64,000 bases of DNA. It comes from Actinopolyspora mzabensis (GTDB lineage Bacteria; Actinomycetota; Actinomycetes; Mycobacteriales; Pseudonocardiaceae). The stretch's first letter is position 1. Each line of letters starts with the position of its first letter. The position numbers were made by a program, and so were the translations under genes. The stretch spans positions 62,001 to 126,000 of the forward strand of contig NZ_FNFM01000012.1 of the NCBI RefSeq assembly GCF_900101095.1, in the 5' to 3' direction. The notes below the pieces were generated by a model. The model was not told the DNA's origin. It saw only the letters and a list, made by a program, of their open reading frames with translations, and searched no databases. Below are positions 36,312-46,077 of this stretch, in pieces.

Positions 36312-37304
36312 ACAAGCTGTGTCAATCGCCCAACGGGCCCCAGGAATGTGGAAAAGATCACCGGACGGGGGAGTTGCGTGAAGCAACTTCGAGGGCAAGG
36401 GGTCACGATTTCGCTCGTCGACACCCGAGAGCGCGCGACGCCTCCTCCCCGAGGATCGACCCGCTGCTCGCGCGGGCTCGGACGGCTTCGGCCTCGACCA
36501 TCGCCGCTGTGGGAACCCGACGACGCTGCCCGCACCGAGCTCCAAGACGCGGGGGCACAGGCCTTCGACATGCTCGAGCTGATCCGTGACCTCGAACTCG
36601 TCCCCGACACCTACCGCCTCAACGACCTCGCCTCATCTATCAGCCACCCCGGCTCCGCTCGTACCGAAGATCTGAGGACGACCGTGGCCACGTCGGAACA
36701 ACACCCCGAACTCATCGGCACGCTGGAAGCCCATTTCCGAGTGCTCTCCTGGGGTTCAACCGCCGGGAATCCGCAGGTGCGTCCCAACACCGTCGACGGC
36801 CCGTCATTGCCGGCCGATCGAGGAAACCATTCCACATTCGGCCCCGGAACTCCGGGCGAACCACGGAATTCCTGCCATTTCGAGAAGCAACGATCGTCAC
36901 TCGCGCGGGACCCGGACCAGCACGCGCGAACCCTCTTTCCCGATCTGCTGCAGCATTCCGGGAGGAACAACGAGCCCCACTACGTCATCCGCAAACTCTC
37001 TCGCCCTCATAGCAGTTTGTCGCGGACTTTCCCGAAAAAAAGCACGAGGGCACGGCAGCTTCACGGTACGCGAGCAACTCCTGAGCAGCAGAACCCTCGC
37101 TCCGATTTCGGCTCGACGACGGAAGCAGGCCGACCAAGAACATTCCCGGCCTCGGCACCCGAGTACGCGGCACGATTCTCACCAGCACCACGCACCGAAA
37201 CCGGCAGGTTGTAACTGCACGACGATCCAGCTCGACGGGTGTCCGGATGAGGTGAGCCGCATCCACTCACGCCCGCATCCACTCACACTGCTCCTCCCGG
37301 AGAT
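36312..37304. other. Gene-poor decayed region
   Basis: About 1 kb with no intact gene. A 288-residue plus-strand frame covers most of it, but only a part near 36498-36797 resembles a known family. Sequence after about 36800 shows nothing recognisable. Confidence 0.45.
36498..36797 (+). pseudogene. Remnant of a PucR-type regulator C-terminus
   Basis: The frame reads AGAQAFDMLELIRDLEL, then VPDTYRLNDLASSISH, then HPELIGTLEAHF and finally VRPNTVD. This follows the order of the C-terminal part of PucR/CdaR-like regulators (YRLDDL, LLETL, HxNTVDYRL). The helix-turn-helix is disrupted right after NTVD and nothing of the N-terminal part is present. It is most likely a gene fragment; the similarity is by eye and moderate. 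Confidence 0.35.
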
Positions 37305-37793
37305 TTGCGCCCGGCTCCTGCACGCTTCGGCATCAGGCCAGTAGTCCAGGGCAGTTGTCAGGTCGCCCAGATCGAGATGCCCAGCTGGAGCAAGGGGCGG
37401 GTCGTGCTGCTCGGAGATGCCGGTTACGCCGTATCCCTGCTGGCGGGCATCGGCGCGTCGCTGGGCATCGCCGGCGCGTACCTGCTCGCCGACCAGCTGA
37501 CCCGAGCACGATCGATCGACGACGCCCTGGTCACCTACGAACGGCTGTGGCGCCCGGTGGTCGAGGAGAAACAACGGACCGGGCGTGGCACCGCACGCTG
37601 GTTCCTGCCCGCATCGAGGCTGCAGCTTCGGCTACGGCGTGCGATGCTGCGCCTCGCGCGGCTTCCCGTCATCGGCCGTTACGTGGCCACCACACTCACC
37701 GGCAAATCCACTTCCCTCATCGAGAAGCTGCGCCGGACCGGCGACTCACCGCGGTTGACCTCCACCGACCCGAGCCGGAAAGGAGATTCGTGA
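37305..37793 (+). pseudogene. C-terminal fragment of a FAD-dependent monooxygenase
   Basis: The 162-residue frame contains the FAD-binding GD motif and following helix of PHBH-type monooxygenases: WSKGRVVLLGDAGYAVSLL and GASLGIAGAYLLADQL, then a helical C-terminal tail. The N-terminal dinucleotide-binding domain and substrate domain (about 250 residues) are absent, and upstream sequence does not contain them in another frame. It is a 5'-truncated gene, in the same decayed zone as the PucR remnant. Confidence 0.75.
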
Positions 37794-38056
37794 TCCCGGT
37801 CCGAGGCAGCCATAAGCGACGCTCGCCACGGATCCGCGTCGTGATTGCACGGTGTCGTCACCACCGATTCGCGAACAAGAAGCGAGGCGATCCGCGGCTC
37901 CCCAGGGGAACGGCGTACTTCGACAGCTCCGCCCGTGGGGATAGCACTGCGGCGGCCGGGAAACCGGCTCTTCTCGTCGAACATCGTCCCACCTCGTCGA
38001 CCTGCCGCTCCGCGAGGAACCGGGCCGAGCCACGAGCGGCGTCGGAGAGGTCGGTC

Positions 38057-38515
38057 ATGTCCCCGTGGTCCACCCGAGACGAACCACTGCTGCTGCACAA
38101 CACGATGCGCATCGCCGAGGGCCACCTCGAGGAGTACAAGCGGGCGGTAACTCAGGCGGTGCAGTTCGTCGAACAACACGGTCCCCAACTGATGGTGCAG
38201 GTGTTCATCGACGAGGATCAGCTGCTCGCGCACAGTTTCCAGCTCTACCCGGACACGGCCGCGATGCTGCGGCACTGGGAACTGTCCGACCCGTACATCC
38301 GGGAGGTCATGCGACACTGCACCGTGGAACGACTCGAGATGTACGGCGAGCCCGACGGAGCCATGACGGGGATACAGGCCCCGGCAAGCAGCGATGACGG
38401 CTTCCGGGTCAACGTGCCCCGTCACATCGGCTTCCTCCGCACACCGGGAGGGTGGGCGACCACTTCCGGCTCATCGGACCGGGAGGGGACCGCCGACCCC
38501 GACCAACGACACTGA
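38057..38515 (+). CDS. Hypothetical protein, possible ABM-like fold
   Basis: The 152-residue protein starts MSPWSTRDEPLLLHNTMRI; residues about 10-100 (GHLEEYKRAVTQAVQFVEQ, VQVFIDEDQLLAHSFQLYPD) suggest a ferredoxin-like dimeric alpha-beta barrel of the antibiotic-monooxygenase type. I do not recognise a specific family. GGAGAGG lies six bases before ATG at 38057; a longer frame starting at 37355 is rejected. The C-terminal 40 residues look disordered. Confidence 0.6.
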   Translation: MSPWSTRDEPLLLHNTMRIAEGHLEEYKRAVTQAVQFVEQHGPQLMVQVFIDEDQLLAHSFQLYPDTAAMLRHWELSDPYIREVMRHCTVERLEMYGEPDGAMTGIQAPASSDDGFRVNVPRHIGFLRTPGGWATTSGSSDREGTADPDQRH

Positions 38516-38656
38516 ACTCTCGTCGCGGTGAGCATTCCCGGAATCGACCCCATCGGCACCAACTCGCACGAACGCTGTTCGCATCCGCCTCGGCAGTGGA
38601 GGAGCCAGGCTCACCGTCATCCTCGTACGTCCGTGTACCCACTGCATGGGACGGAC

Positions 38657-39325
38657 TCACTCGTTGCCGGCGCCCGGCGAGGAAGCCTCCCCACCACGGC
38701 GGCTGGTCCGACGCGGCGTGCTCGGTACGTAGAGGCCGAATCGCAGACCCAGCATTCGGATGACGAAGCAAACGGCCGCGGCGACCAATGCGCTGGCCAG
38801 GCCGTAAACTCCCATCCGCTCGGCGAGCACGGTCACCGCGCCCCCCACCATGGCGGGCACGACGTAGAAATCACTGCTCAACACCGTCGGAACGCGGCGG
38901 AGCAGCACGTCGCGTATCGTTCCGCCCCCGACGGCGGTGATCGCCCCGAGCAGAACCGCCTGCACCCCGTCCAGTCCGAATTCCAGGGCCTTGCTCGCCC
39001 CGGTTACGCAGAAAACGCTGAGGCCGACCGCGTCGAAGATCGTGATCAGCGCGGCGAACCGTTCCAACGGCAGACTCAGGAAGAACGCGAGCAACGCACC
39101 GGCCGCGGCCACTCCGAGATAGCTGATGGCGTTGAAGGTGGCCGGTGGAAGTGAGCCGATGAGAACGTCTCGAACGATGCCGCCGCCCAACGCGGTGACT
39201 ATTCCCAATGTGAGCACTCCGACGAGATCCAGCCGTACCGCGCGTACCGCGGTCAACGCGCCGTTGAGACCGAACGCGAATGTTCCGGTCAGGTCGAGGG
39301 CCAGCAGCAACGGTGTCTGGGTCAT
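38657..39325 (-). CDS. TRIC-type (UPF0126) cation channel family protein
   Basis: The 222-residue protein has about seven membrane helices in two repeats, each with the signature GGGxxRDVL (GGGIVRDVLIGSLPPA and GGGTIRDVLLRRVPTVL). Bacterial members are trimeric monovalent cation channels. ATG at 39325 is chosen since sequence before it is not conserved. The C-terminus is a charged tail. Confidence 0.93.
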   Translation of the reverse strand: MTQTPLLLALDLTGTFAFGLNGALTAVRAVRLDLVGVLTLGIVTALGGGIVRDVLIGSLPPATFNAISYLGVAAAGALLAFFLSLPLERFAALITIFDAVGLSVFCVTGASKALEFGLDGVQAVLLGAITAVGGGTIRDVLLRRVPTVLSSDFYVVPAMVGGAVTVLAERMGVYGLASALVAAAVCFVIRMLGLRFGLYVPSTPRRTSRRGGEASSPGAGNE

Positions 39326-39639
39326 TGCCCCAGTGTGCCGGGCACCTGGGGAGTTCCCGGTATCGCGGGCGAGGCGATTCCGAAACGTGAGAGAGGATTC
39401 ACATTTTCCGGAATTCGGCACGCGCGCCAACTCGCTCGCGAAAACCGCCGAAAAACGTGACGAAACGACCGACACACCGGTTTTACCGGGCATTCACCGA
39501 ATTTCTGGGAGTGACACACGACAAGGTGTGATGTGCGCGGTGAACCGGACTAGGCGCGGGCGAACCGGGCAATAATGGGAGTGAAACCCGAGCCGCGTCG
39601 AAAGTTCGAGCGGCGTACTCATGATCATCGGGAGGTGGA
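39326..39639. other. Divergent intergenic region
   Basis: About 315 nt between the TRIC and FUSC genes, which are transcribed away from each other. No gene recognised; both promoters should be here. Confidence 0.4.
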
Positions 39640-41619
39640 GTGTTCTCCGTCGGTGCGGTTACCCGACCACGGCCGTGGTGGAGCGGATTACTGTATCTAC
39701 TGCGAATTGTCGTGCCTTCCTGGCTGCGCAGAATGCTGCGTCCTGCCCCGATACCGGTGGACTGGAGCCGGGTCGGTGTGGCGGCACTGGGAATAGCCGG
39801 TCCGCAGGCGGTGGGGCTTGCGAGCGGACGGATCGCCGAGACGGTCCTGCTTTCGCTCGGAGCGCTGTGCATCAGCTTTTCCGACCTGACCAGCTCCTAC
39901 CGGTACCGGCTGCGCCGGGTGGGGCTGACCGTGGTCCTGGGGGGTATCGGCTTCGCCCTCGGTGTGCACGCACCCGGACCGTGGGTTGCCGCCGGTGTGG
40001 TGGTGACGGTCTCGGTGCTGTCGGTACTGGCGAGCCGGATGGGCGACCTCTGGGCGGCGGCTGGCACCCAGATGCTGACGTTCTGCATCGTGGCCACCGG
40101 CCATCCTGCCGAGACGATGAGCGCTGCCGGACAGCTGTGGTGGTTCGTGGCGGGTGAGCTGATGGCGTTCGCACTGATCGCCGCCACCTGGCCGTTCCGC
40201 CGCACAGCACCCGCGCGGCAGGCGGTGGCGCGGGTCTTCGACACCACCGTTCGAATGCTCACCGCGGAGAGCTCCCGGACCCGTACCGACGCGCGGCAGG
40301 CCCTGACCAGAGCACTGGACGAGGCGCACGACACCCTGATCACAGTCACGGCGGGAGCCACCGCCCGCAGCCGCGTGCACGACCGGCTCCACGTGGTGCT
40401 CTCGCAGGCCACACCGATGGTTGAGGCCTCGGTGGCCCTCGCACACGCGGGGAGCAGACCCCCGGAACGCACCCTGAGCACGATGCGCACCCTGGCACGG
40501 TGCGTGCGCTCCGGCGCGACTCCCCCACCCTCCCGAGCGACGACGCACGAGACCTCCACCGCCGTGCGTGCGCTGGAACAGTCCCTGGCGGGGTTGATCG
40601 ACTCACTGCGCACCGCGAAGCTCGCCGACCCCACCGAGCTGGATGACAACCGGGATCGCCGCGCCAGGTTCCGGGCCTGGCGAGAGGGCTTGGCCGTGGG
40701 GCGCAGCGGCTGGCTGCTGGCGTCGCGGATGGCGCTGTGTCTGGCCGTGGCCGAGGTGGTGGGACTGGCGCTGCCGCTCGAACAACCGTACTGGGTCGCT
40801 CTCACGGTGGCGCTGATCCTGAAGCCCAATTCGGGATCGGTCTTCGCGCGTACGATGCTGCGCGGTATCGGAAGCGTGGTCGGCGTGGTCGCCGCTGCCG
40901 CACTGCTGGCCCTCGTGCCGCACGGCTGGTGGCTGCTGCCGTTCATGGTGCTGCTGGCAGCGCTGGTGCCCGACTCGTTGAGCCGCCACTACGGTCTGTT
41001 CACCGGTGTGGTGACGTGCCTGGTGCTGCTGAAGATGGTCCAGGTGGAGTCGATACCGGCACTGCCCGCGGTACGACTGGTCGACTCGCTGCTCGGCTGC
41101 GCCATTCTGCTGGTGGTAGGTGTCCTCTTCTCCCCGCTGCAGCGGCAGGCTCCGCTGGCGCGGCGGTTCGCCGCGGCTGTGGAAACGGTTTCGGAATACG
41201 TGTCGCTGTCGCTGGCCGGAGTCGAGCAGGGACGGTCGGCAGCACGCCGTCGTAGCTACCGCCAGCTGTCCGAGCTGCGTACCGCGCTGCGCCAACGCCT
41301 GGTGGAACCCACCTCGGCCAGCACCGCGGAGCAGTGGTGGACCTCGATCATCGTGCTGGAACGACTCGTGGACGGCGCCACCGAGCGCGCCATTCACATC
41401 GAACGGGGCGACGAGGCGTTCAGCCTGCAACACACTCAACGGATCGTGTCGAGCATGCGATCGACGGCACGCCAGCTGCGGGAACTGGCCAGCACCGGGA
41501 CGGCGGAGCCTCCGGCCACCCTTCCCGACCGACTCGCCGAACTCGGCAACGAGATCAACGAGCGACAGCGGGAGTTACCCGGCCGACCGCGGAAGCGTGT
41601 CGAGGCCGCGCGCCGTTGA
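39640..41619 (+). CDS. FUSC family membrane protein
   Basis: The 659-residue protein has two blocks of membrane helices (about residues 45-170 and 365-490) separated and followed by long soluble helical regions, the layout of fusaric acid resistance/YccS-type proteins. The second block contains LEQPYWVALTVALILKPNSG, the typical FUSC signature. It is an integral membrane protein thought to export aromatic acids or to affect the envelope; substrate unknown. GTG at 39640 follows GGGAGGTGGA. Confidence 0.88.
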   Translation: MFSVGAVTRPRPWWSGLLYLLRIVVPSWLRRMLRPAPIPVDWSRVGVAALGIAGPQAVGLASGRIAETVLLSLGALCISFSDLTSSYRYRLRRVGLTVVLGGIGFALGVHAPGPWVAAGVVVTVSVLSVLASRMGDLWAAAGTQMLTFCIVATGHPAETMSAAGQLWWFVAGELMAFALIAATWPFRRTAPARQAVARVFDTTVRMLTAESSRTRTDARQALTRALDEAHDTLITVTAGATARSRVHDRLHVVLSQATPMVEASVALAHAGSRPPERTLSTMRTLARCVRSGATPPPSRATTHETSTAVRALEQSLAGLIDSLRTAKLADPTELDDNRDRRARFRAWREGLAVGRSGWLLASRMALCLAVAEVVGLALPLEQPYWVALTVALILKPNSGSVFARTMLRGIGSVVGVVAAAALLALVPHGWWLLPFMVLLAALVPDSLSRHYGLFTGVVTCLVLLKMVQVESIPALPAVRLVDSLLGCAILLVVGVLFSPLQRQAPLARRFAAAVETVSEYVSLSLAGVEQGRSAARRRSYRQLSELRTALRQRLVEPTSASTAEQWWTSIIVLERLVDGATERAIHIERGDEAFSLQHTQRIVSSMRSTARQLRELASTGTAEPPATLPDRLAELGNEINERQRELPGRPRKRVEAARR

Positions 41620-41826
41620 TTCCCGCGCGCCGCCGATCGAGATGCCGGTCCGGCGCCGGCCTCTCCGGTGGGCCGAACCTCCCAACAGGTCTCACCTCGG
41701 TAGGCCCGAGATCGCTCGACCGGCCTCCGGTACGGATCACCACGGCGGAGCCCGGCCGAGCGCTCCGGATGGCGGCTCAGCGAGCGACCAGCAAGGATGG
41801 AAGTGGGAGTCTCCGGAGGTGATGGC

Positions 41827-42924
41827 GTGAACGGTGCGCTCACACTGGGTGTGGAGGAGGAGTTCCACCTCGTCGACACCACCACCGGGCAGTTGTCCGA
41901 CGCCGGTCCCCGACTCGCGGGAGAACGCTTGACAGCCGTGGCGCCGGGACGGGTGGATCCGGAAATGCTGGCCTCGCAGATCGAGTTGTCCACCCCCGTG
42001 TGCACCGAACTGGCCGAACTCCACTCGGAACTGGTCCGACTCCGTGGTGAGCTGGTCACCGCGGCGAACGAATGGGAGAACAGTCTGATCGCCAGTGGCA
42101 CGTACCCGGGGAGCCAGCGGGTAACGGTCACCCCGAAGGCGCGCTACGAGGAAACGATGGCCAGGTTCGGCGTAGTGGCACGACAACAGCTGGTCTGCGG
42201 CTGTCACATCCACGTCGGGGTCGACGACCCGGAGGACGCCGTGGCGGTGATGAATCGTGTTCGCCCCTGGATGTCGGTGCTGCTGGCCCTTTCGGCGAAC
42301 TCACCGTTCTGGCGCGGTGAGGACACCGATTACGCCAGCTACCGGGCACAGATCTGGTGGCAGTGGCCGAGCGCCGGTATGCCGGGGCTGTTCGACTCCT
42401 ACGCCGATTACGTGGCCGCCACCCAGCGGCTGGTCGACGTCGGGGTGTTGCGCGACCGCGAGATGCTCTACTGGGACGTGCGCCCCTCGGAGCACCTTTC
42501 CACAGTGGAATTCCGGGTGTGCGACGTGGATCCGCGTCCGGAACAGACCGTGATGCTGGCCGGGCTCGCCCGAGCACTGACCGAGCGGTGTGTGGCGGAG
42601 CGGCGGGAGCGAGCACCCCAGCGCCTCCCCAGGCCGGAACTGGAGCACGCGGCTCGCTGGCGAGCTGCCCGTTCCGGGCTCTCCGGCGAGCTCGTCGACC
42701 CGATCTCGGCGCGTTCCCGGCCCGCCGCACAACAGGTACGACGCATGCTGGACTACTTGGACGCGCCGCTGCGCGCCCGCGGCGACGACGAGCGGGTTCG
42801 CGGTTGGATCTCCCGGCTGCTGAACGGGAGTACTAGTGCCGCCGCGCAACGACTCGCGTTCCGGAAACGGGGCAGTCTGAACGACGTGCTCACCGCGATG
42901 ACCGTCACCCGGGGCGAGGACTGA
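41827..42924 (+). CDS. Carboxylate-amine ligase of the GCS2/YbdK family
   Basis: The 365-residue protein begins with LTLGVEEEFHLVD, the ATP/metal-binding start of GCS2 enzymes, and has CGCHIHVGVDDPEDAV, LLALSANSPFWRGEDT and YWDVRPSEHLSTVEFRV. These are glutamate-cysteine-ligase-like enzymes; actual substrates of YbdK members are often not glutamate and cysteine. I chose GTG at 41827, which has CCGGAGGTGATGGC upstream; an ATG at 41797 is possible. It is in the same direction as the FUSC gene, 207 nt downstream. Confidence 0.9.
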   Translation: MNGALTLGVEEEFHLVDTTTGQLSDAGPRLAGERLTAVAPGRVDPEMLASQIELSTPVCTELAELHSELVRLRGELVTAANEWENSLIASGTYPGSQRVTVTPKARYEETMARFGVVARQQLVCGCHIHVGVDDPEDAVAVMNRVRPWMSVLLALSANSPFWRGEDTDYASYRAQIWWQWPSAGMPGLFDSYADYVAATQRLVDVGVLRDREMLYWDVRPSEHLSTVEFRVCDVDPRPEQTVMLAGLARALTERCVAERRERAPQRLPRPELEHAARWRAARSGLSGELVDPISARSRPAAQQVRRMLDYLDAPLRARGDDERVRGWISRLLNGSTSAAAQRLAFRKRGSLNDVLTAMTVTRGED

Positions 42925-43127
42925 GCGGGCGCTGCGGAAACCGTATCGGCGCGCGAGGTCCGGATGAACTCCGGCACCGACCGGGAAATTCCCATCGCCC
43001 GGAACGGGCTCACCGAAAACCACGAACAACACTCCGGGTGTTGACGCTGATTCGTCAGGTAACCGATCATCCCGCCGGATCGATCGCGATCATCCGCAAC
43101 AGGCCCACAAGGCACAGGAGGATCATC

Positions 43128-44378
43128 ATGAGTCCGGACGGGACGGAACGGAACACCGAGAGCGAACTCGCCCGGCGGAACTTCTTGAAACTGGGTACCG
43201 CGGGAGCCGCGGGACTCGCGCTGGCGGGAGCCACCACGAGCACGGCGACGGCATCCGCTCGGTCCGTTGCCACGCCCATCGCGGCCAACACGGCGGCTCC
43301 GGTGAACACGATGCCCGACCCCGCCCCGGTGGACCTGAAACAGGGTGGCGGAAAGACCTACCACGCCAGCCCGGGGGACACTCCGGAGTTTCACGTCAAC
43401 GACTTCGACGGGCTCAAGAACGCGCTGCAGAACGCGGGGGACGGCGACATCATCCGCGTGGCCGACGACGCGGCGATCGACATGACCGGGGCGGAGAACA
43501 CCCTCACGATCCGCACCGGTGTCATTCTTTCGGGGGGCCGTGGCAACAACGGCAGTCTCGGCGGGCTCATCTACACCAACAGGAACCGGAATCCGGTGGC
43601 GGACAAGCCCCTGCCCATGTTCAAGACCTACGGGGACCGGGTCCGGTTCACCGGCCTGCGGATCCAGGGGCCGCGGTTGGCCAACTACTGGGACCCGGAA
43701 GGCTACGACGGCGATCCTTCCGACGACACGGCCTACGACAACTACCTCATCGGCGGTATCCACTTCCTGGGAGACAACTGTCGGGTGGACAACTGCCAGC
43801 TGTACGGCTTCACCCACGCCGCCATCTCGGTCGGCGGCGGCAGTTACGTGGTCTCGGCACGGATCGACCACTCCAGCATCCACAACAACCCGATGGAGCA
43901 CTTCGGTTACGGTGTGAACCTCTACAACGGCGAATCCGTGATCGAGTGGAACTACTTCGACTACAATCGGCACTCCATCGCCGGGTACGGCTACGACACC
44001 AACGGCTACACGGCTCGTTACAACCTGGTCGGCGAGCATCCGATCAGTCACGCCTTCGACATGCACGGGCGCACCCAGAACGACGGCAGCGACACCGAAG
44101 TGGCGGGTGGAACCATCAACATCCACCACAACACGTTCCGGTTCACCACCGACGTCTATCCCGCGCACCGCGACCAGGAAGCCATCGCGATCCGCGGGGT
44201 CCCGGCGAACCGCTGCGACATCGACAACAACTGGTTCTACCACGACTCGAAACCCGTGGCGGTCAACAAGCAGGGCAACGCCTACCGCCAGGAGAACGAA
44301 CAATGGATGCACATGTGGGCCTCCGGCAACCACTTCGGCCGGAGCGAGCCCGCGAGTGACATCGGGCATCCCCGCTGA
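43128..44378 (+). CDS. Tat-exported right-handed beta-helix protein (pectate-lyase-like)
   Basis: The 416-residue protein has a twin-arginine signal (ARRNFLKLGTAGAAGLALAG, residues about 15-34) and then a repetitive right-handed beta-helix with many Asn/His turns: GGIHFLGDNCRVDNCQLYG, ISVGGGSYVVSARIDHSSIH, ESVIEWNYFDYNRHSI, and INIHHNTFRF. This is the fold of pectate lyases and related polysaccharide-active proteins, though I cannot assign catalytic residues with confidence. AGGAGG lies before ATG at 43128. It is a single gene with a strong terminator 100 nt downstream. Confidence 0.85.
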   Translation: MSPDGTERNTESELARRNFLKLGTAGAAGLALAGATTSTATASARSVATPIAANTAAPVNTMPDPAPVDLKQGGGKTYHASPGDTPEFHVNDFDGLKNALQNAGDGDIIRVADDAAIDMTGAENTLTIRTGVILSGGRGNNGSLGGLIYTNRNRNPVADKPLPMFKTYGDRVRFTGLRIQGPRLANYWDPEGYDGDPSDDTAYDNYLIGGIHFLGDNCRVDNCQLYGFTHAAISVGGGSYVVSARIDHSSIHNNPMEHFGYGVNLYNGESVIEWNYFDYNRHSIAGYGYDTNGYTARYNLVGEHPISHAFDMHGRTQNDGSDTEVAGGTINIHHNTFRFTTDVYPAHRDQEAIAIRGVPANRCDIDNNWFYHDSKPVAVNKQGNAYRQENEQWMHMWASGNHFGRSEPASDIGHPR

Positions 44379-44478
44379 TCGAAGTTTTCCGTTCGAGTGG
44401 GCGGGAGCTGCGCTCGGCGGAATCTCCCGCCGGTTCTCGCGCTCGGTGCCCGACACCGGGCAGCGACCCGAACGAGGT

Positions 44479-44511
44479 GTCCCGGCGCCGCGCCCGCCGC
44501 GGCGCCGGGAC
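44479..44511 (+). terminator. Strong hairpin terminator after the beta-helix gene
   Basis: GTCCCGGCGCCGCG and CGCGGCGCCGGGAC form a perfect 14-bp stem with a 5-nt loop, about 100 nt past the stop codon, with no U tract. Confidence 0.85.
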
Positions 44512-44615
44512 CTTCGGTCGGGTCCCGGCAGAGAGAACCTACCTGGCACGTGCCACGGGGTCGGAAACCGTCGACGGCCCCCGTGCGGTGAGAGGCGTTC
44601 AGTAATATTTCGCGG

Positions 44616-45338
44616 GTGACCGACGACCCCGCGCCCCCGAGCTCCGAAGCACAACCCACCTCCCCCACCGTGGTGACCGAACCGTCGTGGACGTATCCCG
44701 CGGTCGGAGTCGTGTTCACCGGGCTCGGTGCGGGACTGGGCTGGGGTGTGCGGCTGCTCGCCGACTGGTTGGTGGGGCTGCCTTGGGCACCGATGCGGGG
44801 GCCGGCGGAACTGGTGAACTCGTTGCCCGAACCGTGGGTGACTCTCGGCCTCGTCGCACTCGGAGCACTGGCCGGGGTCACGCTCGCGTTGCACGCCTAC
44901 CACGACAGTCTCACTGTGACGGTTTCCGCCGATCGGGTGGCACTGCACCGGCGAGGTAGCGCGCGGGAATGGCCCGGCGAGACCGTGGACATCGCGTGCC
45001 GCGACGGCAAGCAGCTCGTACTGCTGGATCGCGACACGGCGGAGCTGGCCCGTGAGGAGTTCGACTTCGAAGCCGAGAAGCTGGCCACCGCGTTCCGCTC
45101 CCACGGCTACCGCTGGGCCGACGAGGACCCCTGTGCGGACGAGTTCCGCCGCTGGGTACCCGATACCCCCGGCATGCCCACGGGTGCGGACGCGCTGCTC
45201 AAGGCCCGTGCGAAAGCACTGCGCCACAGCGATTCCAGCGAGGACACGCGAGAGCTGCGCGAGGAACTCGCCCGCATCGGCGTGGTGGTGCGGGATTCGA
45301 ACAAGAAGCAGTACTGGCGGCTCTCCCACGGCCGGTGA
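44616..45338 (+). CDS. Membrane protein with PH-like domain (YqeB-like)
   Basis: The 240-residue protein has an N-terminal polar part, two membrane helices (about residues 28-50 and 75-93) and a cytoplasmic part with SLTVTVSADRVALHRRGS, as in YqeB-like actinobacterial proteins. The C-terminal 100 residues are charged and helical (ADEFRRWVPDTPGMPTGAD, ELREELARIGVVVRDSN). Function is unknown. The start is a GTG. Confidence 0.75.
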   Translation: MTDDPAPPSSEAQPTSPTVVTEPSWTYPAVGVVFTGLGAGLGWGVRLLADWLVGLPWAPMRGPAELVNSLPEPWVTLGLVALGALAGVTLALHAYHDSLTVTVSADRVALHRRGSAREWPGETVDIACRDGKQLVLLDRDTAELAREEFDFEAEKLATAFRSHGYRWADEDPCADEFRRWVPDTPGMPTGADALLKARAKALRHSDSSEDTRELREELARIGVVVRDSNKKQYWRLSHGR

Positions 45339-45458
45339 CTCCCCTTCGGCTCCCCCGGAACCACCGAACTCCACCCCGCCGAGCCGTGGGACACGGGCGA
45401 CTTCCCCGCGTCGGCCCGCCCACGGCATCGGCGGAAGACGCTGTCAGCCTGCTCGCGA

Positions 45459-45668
45459 TCAACCGGTCTCGTCGGTCGCCGTTTGGTCGAGCCGCCGCAG
45501 CTGCTGGTCGTAGTCGCGCAGCAGCGCACGAAGCTCCTCCCGCGCCGATTCGGGCACCTCCGCCGAGGTCGCTTCCGCGACACAGCGCGCGGCGGTCATC
45601 AGCGTGGCCAGTTCGTGTGCGTGCAGCACCAGCCCCAGCACCGTCGGGCGGATCCGTTCCAGACGCAT
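45459..45668 (-). CDS. Small hypothetical protein, co-transcribed with AhpD-like gene
   Basis: The 69-residue protein (MRLERIRPTVLGLVLHAHEL at the start, then ELRALLRDYDQQLRRLDQ) is entirely helical in appearance. ATG at 45668 lies 4 nt after the AhpD-like gene stop with GGGGTTGAG upstream; a GTG at 45686 would overlap that gene by 14 nt. Function unknown; tight linkage suggests a partner of the carboxymuconolactone-decarboxylase-like protein. Confidence 0.6.
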   Translation of the reverse strand: MRLERIRPTVLGLVLHAHELATLMTAARCVAEATSAEVPESAREELRALLRDYDQQLRRLDQTATDETG

Positions 45669-45672
45669 GAGC

Positions 45673-46077
45673 TCAACCCCGGGCACCGAGGTAATCGCCC
45701 ATACGGGTCAGCTCCGCGGCGAAGTTGTCGTAGTCCTCCCGGATACCGTTCAGGTAGGCGCTCCAACCCAGGCTGCTCTTGGCGTAGTGCACCGCCTCCT
45801 GGATCTCCTCGTCACTGGCGCCGAAGAGTTTCGCCGCCTCGGTGTGGAACAGGGTGCAGTAGTAGCACTTGGTCTCGGCGTGCAGCGCGACGCCCATCAG
45901 TTGCTTGTACTTGTTGGGAATCAACGTCTGCTCGAGTTCCAGGCGCTTGAAGATCTCCCATTCCGCGGCGAGCAGCTCGTCGGGGATCCGGGAGAAGAAA
46001 GTGGGTACCAGACCGAGGGTGTCCCTGATGTCGGCCTCCACCTCGGCCCGGCTCAGAGTTGTTGTTGTGGTGGTCAT
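45673..46077 (-). CDS. Carboxymuconolactone decarboxylase/AhpD-like protein
   Basis: The 134-residue protein is an all-helical AhpD-like protein with the redox CxxC motif and following histidine in KCYYCTLFHTEAAKLFGASD. AhpD-like proteins reduce peroxides or act as small thiol oxidoreductases. Start is ATG at 46077 or the GTG three codons earlier (46086), which has GGAAAG upstream. It is divergent from the type II NADH dehydrogenase gene. Confidence 0.9.
   Translation of the reverse strand: MTTTTTTLSRAEVEADIRDTLGLVPTFFSRIPDELLAAEWEIFKRLELEQTLIPNKYKQLMGVALHAETKCYYCTLFHTEAAKLFGASDEEIQEAVHYAKSSLGWSAYLNGIREDYDNFAAELTRMGDYLGARG

Noticed and set aside
42753-45428. An 891-residue minus-strand open frame
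   Set aside because: It covers three plus-strand genes with clear features, including a Tat signal and strong ribosome sites; its Val/Arg/Gly-rich translation is a shadow.
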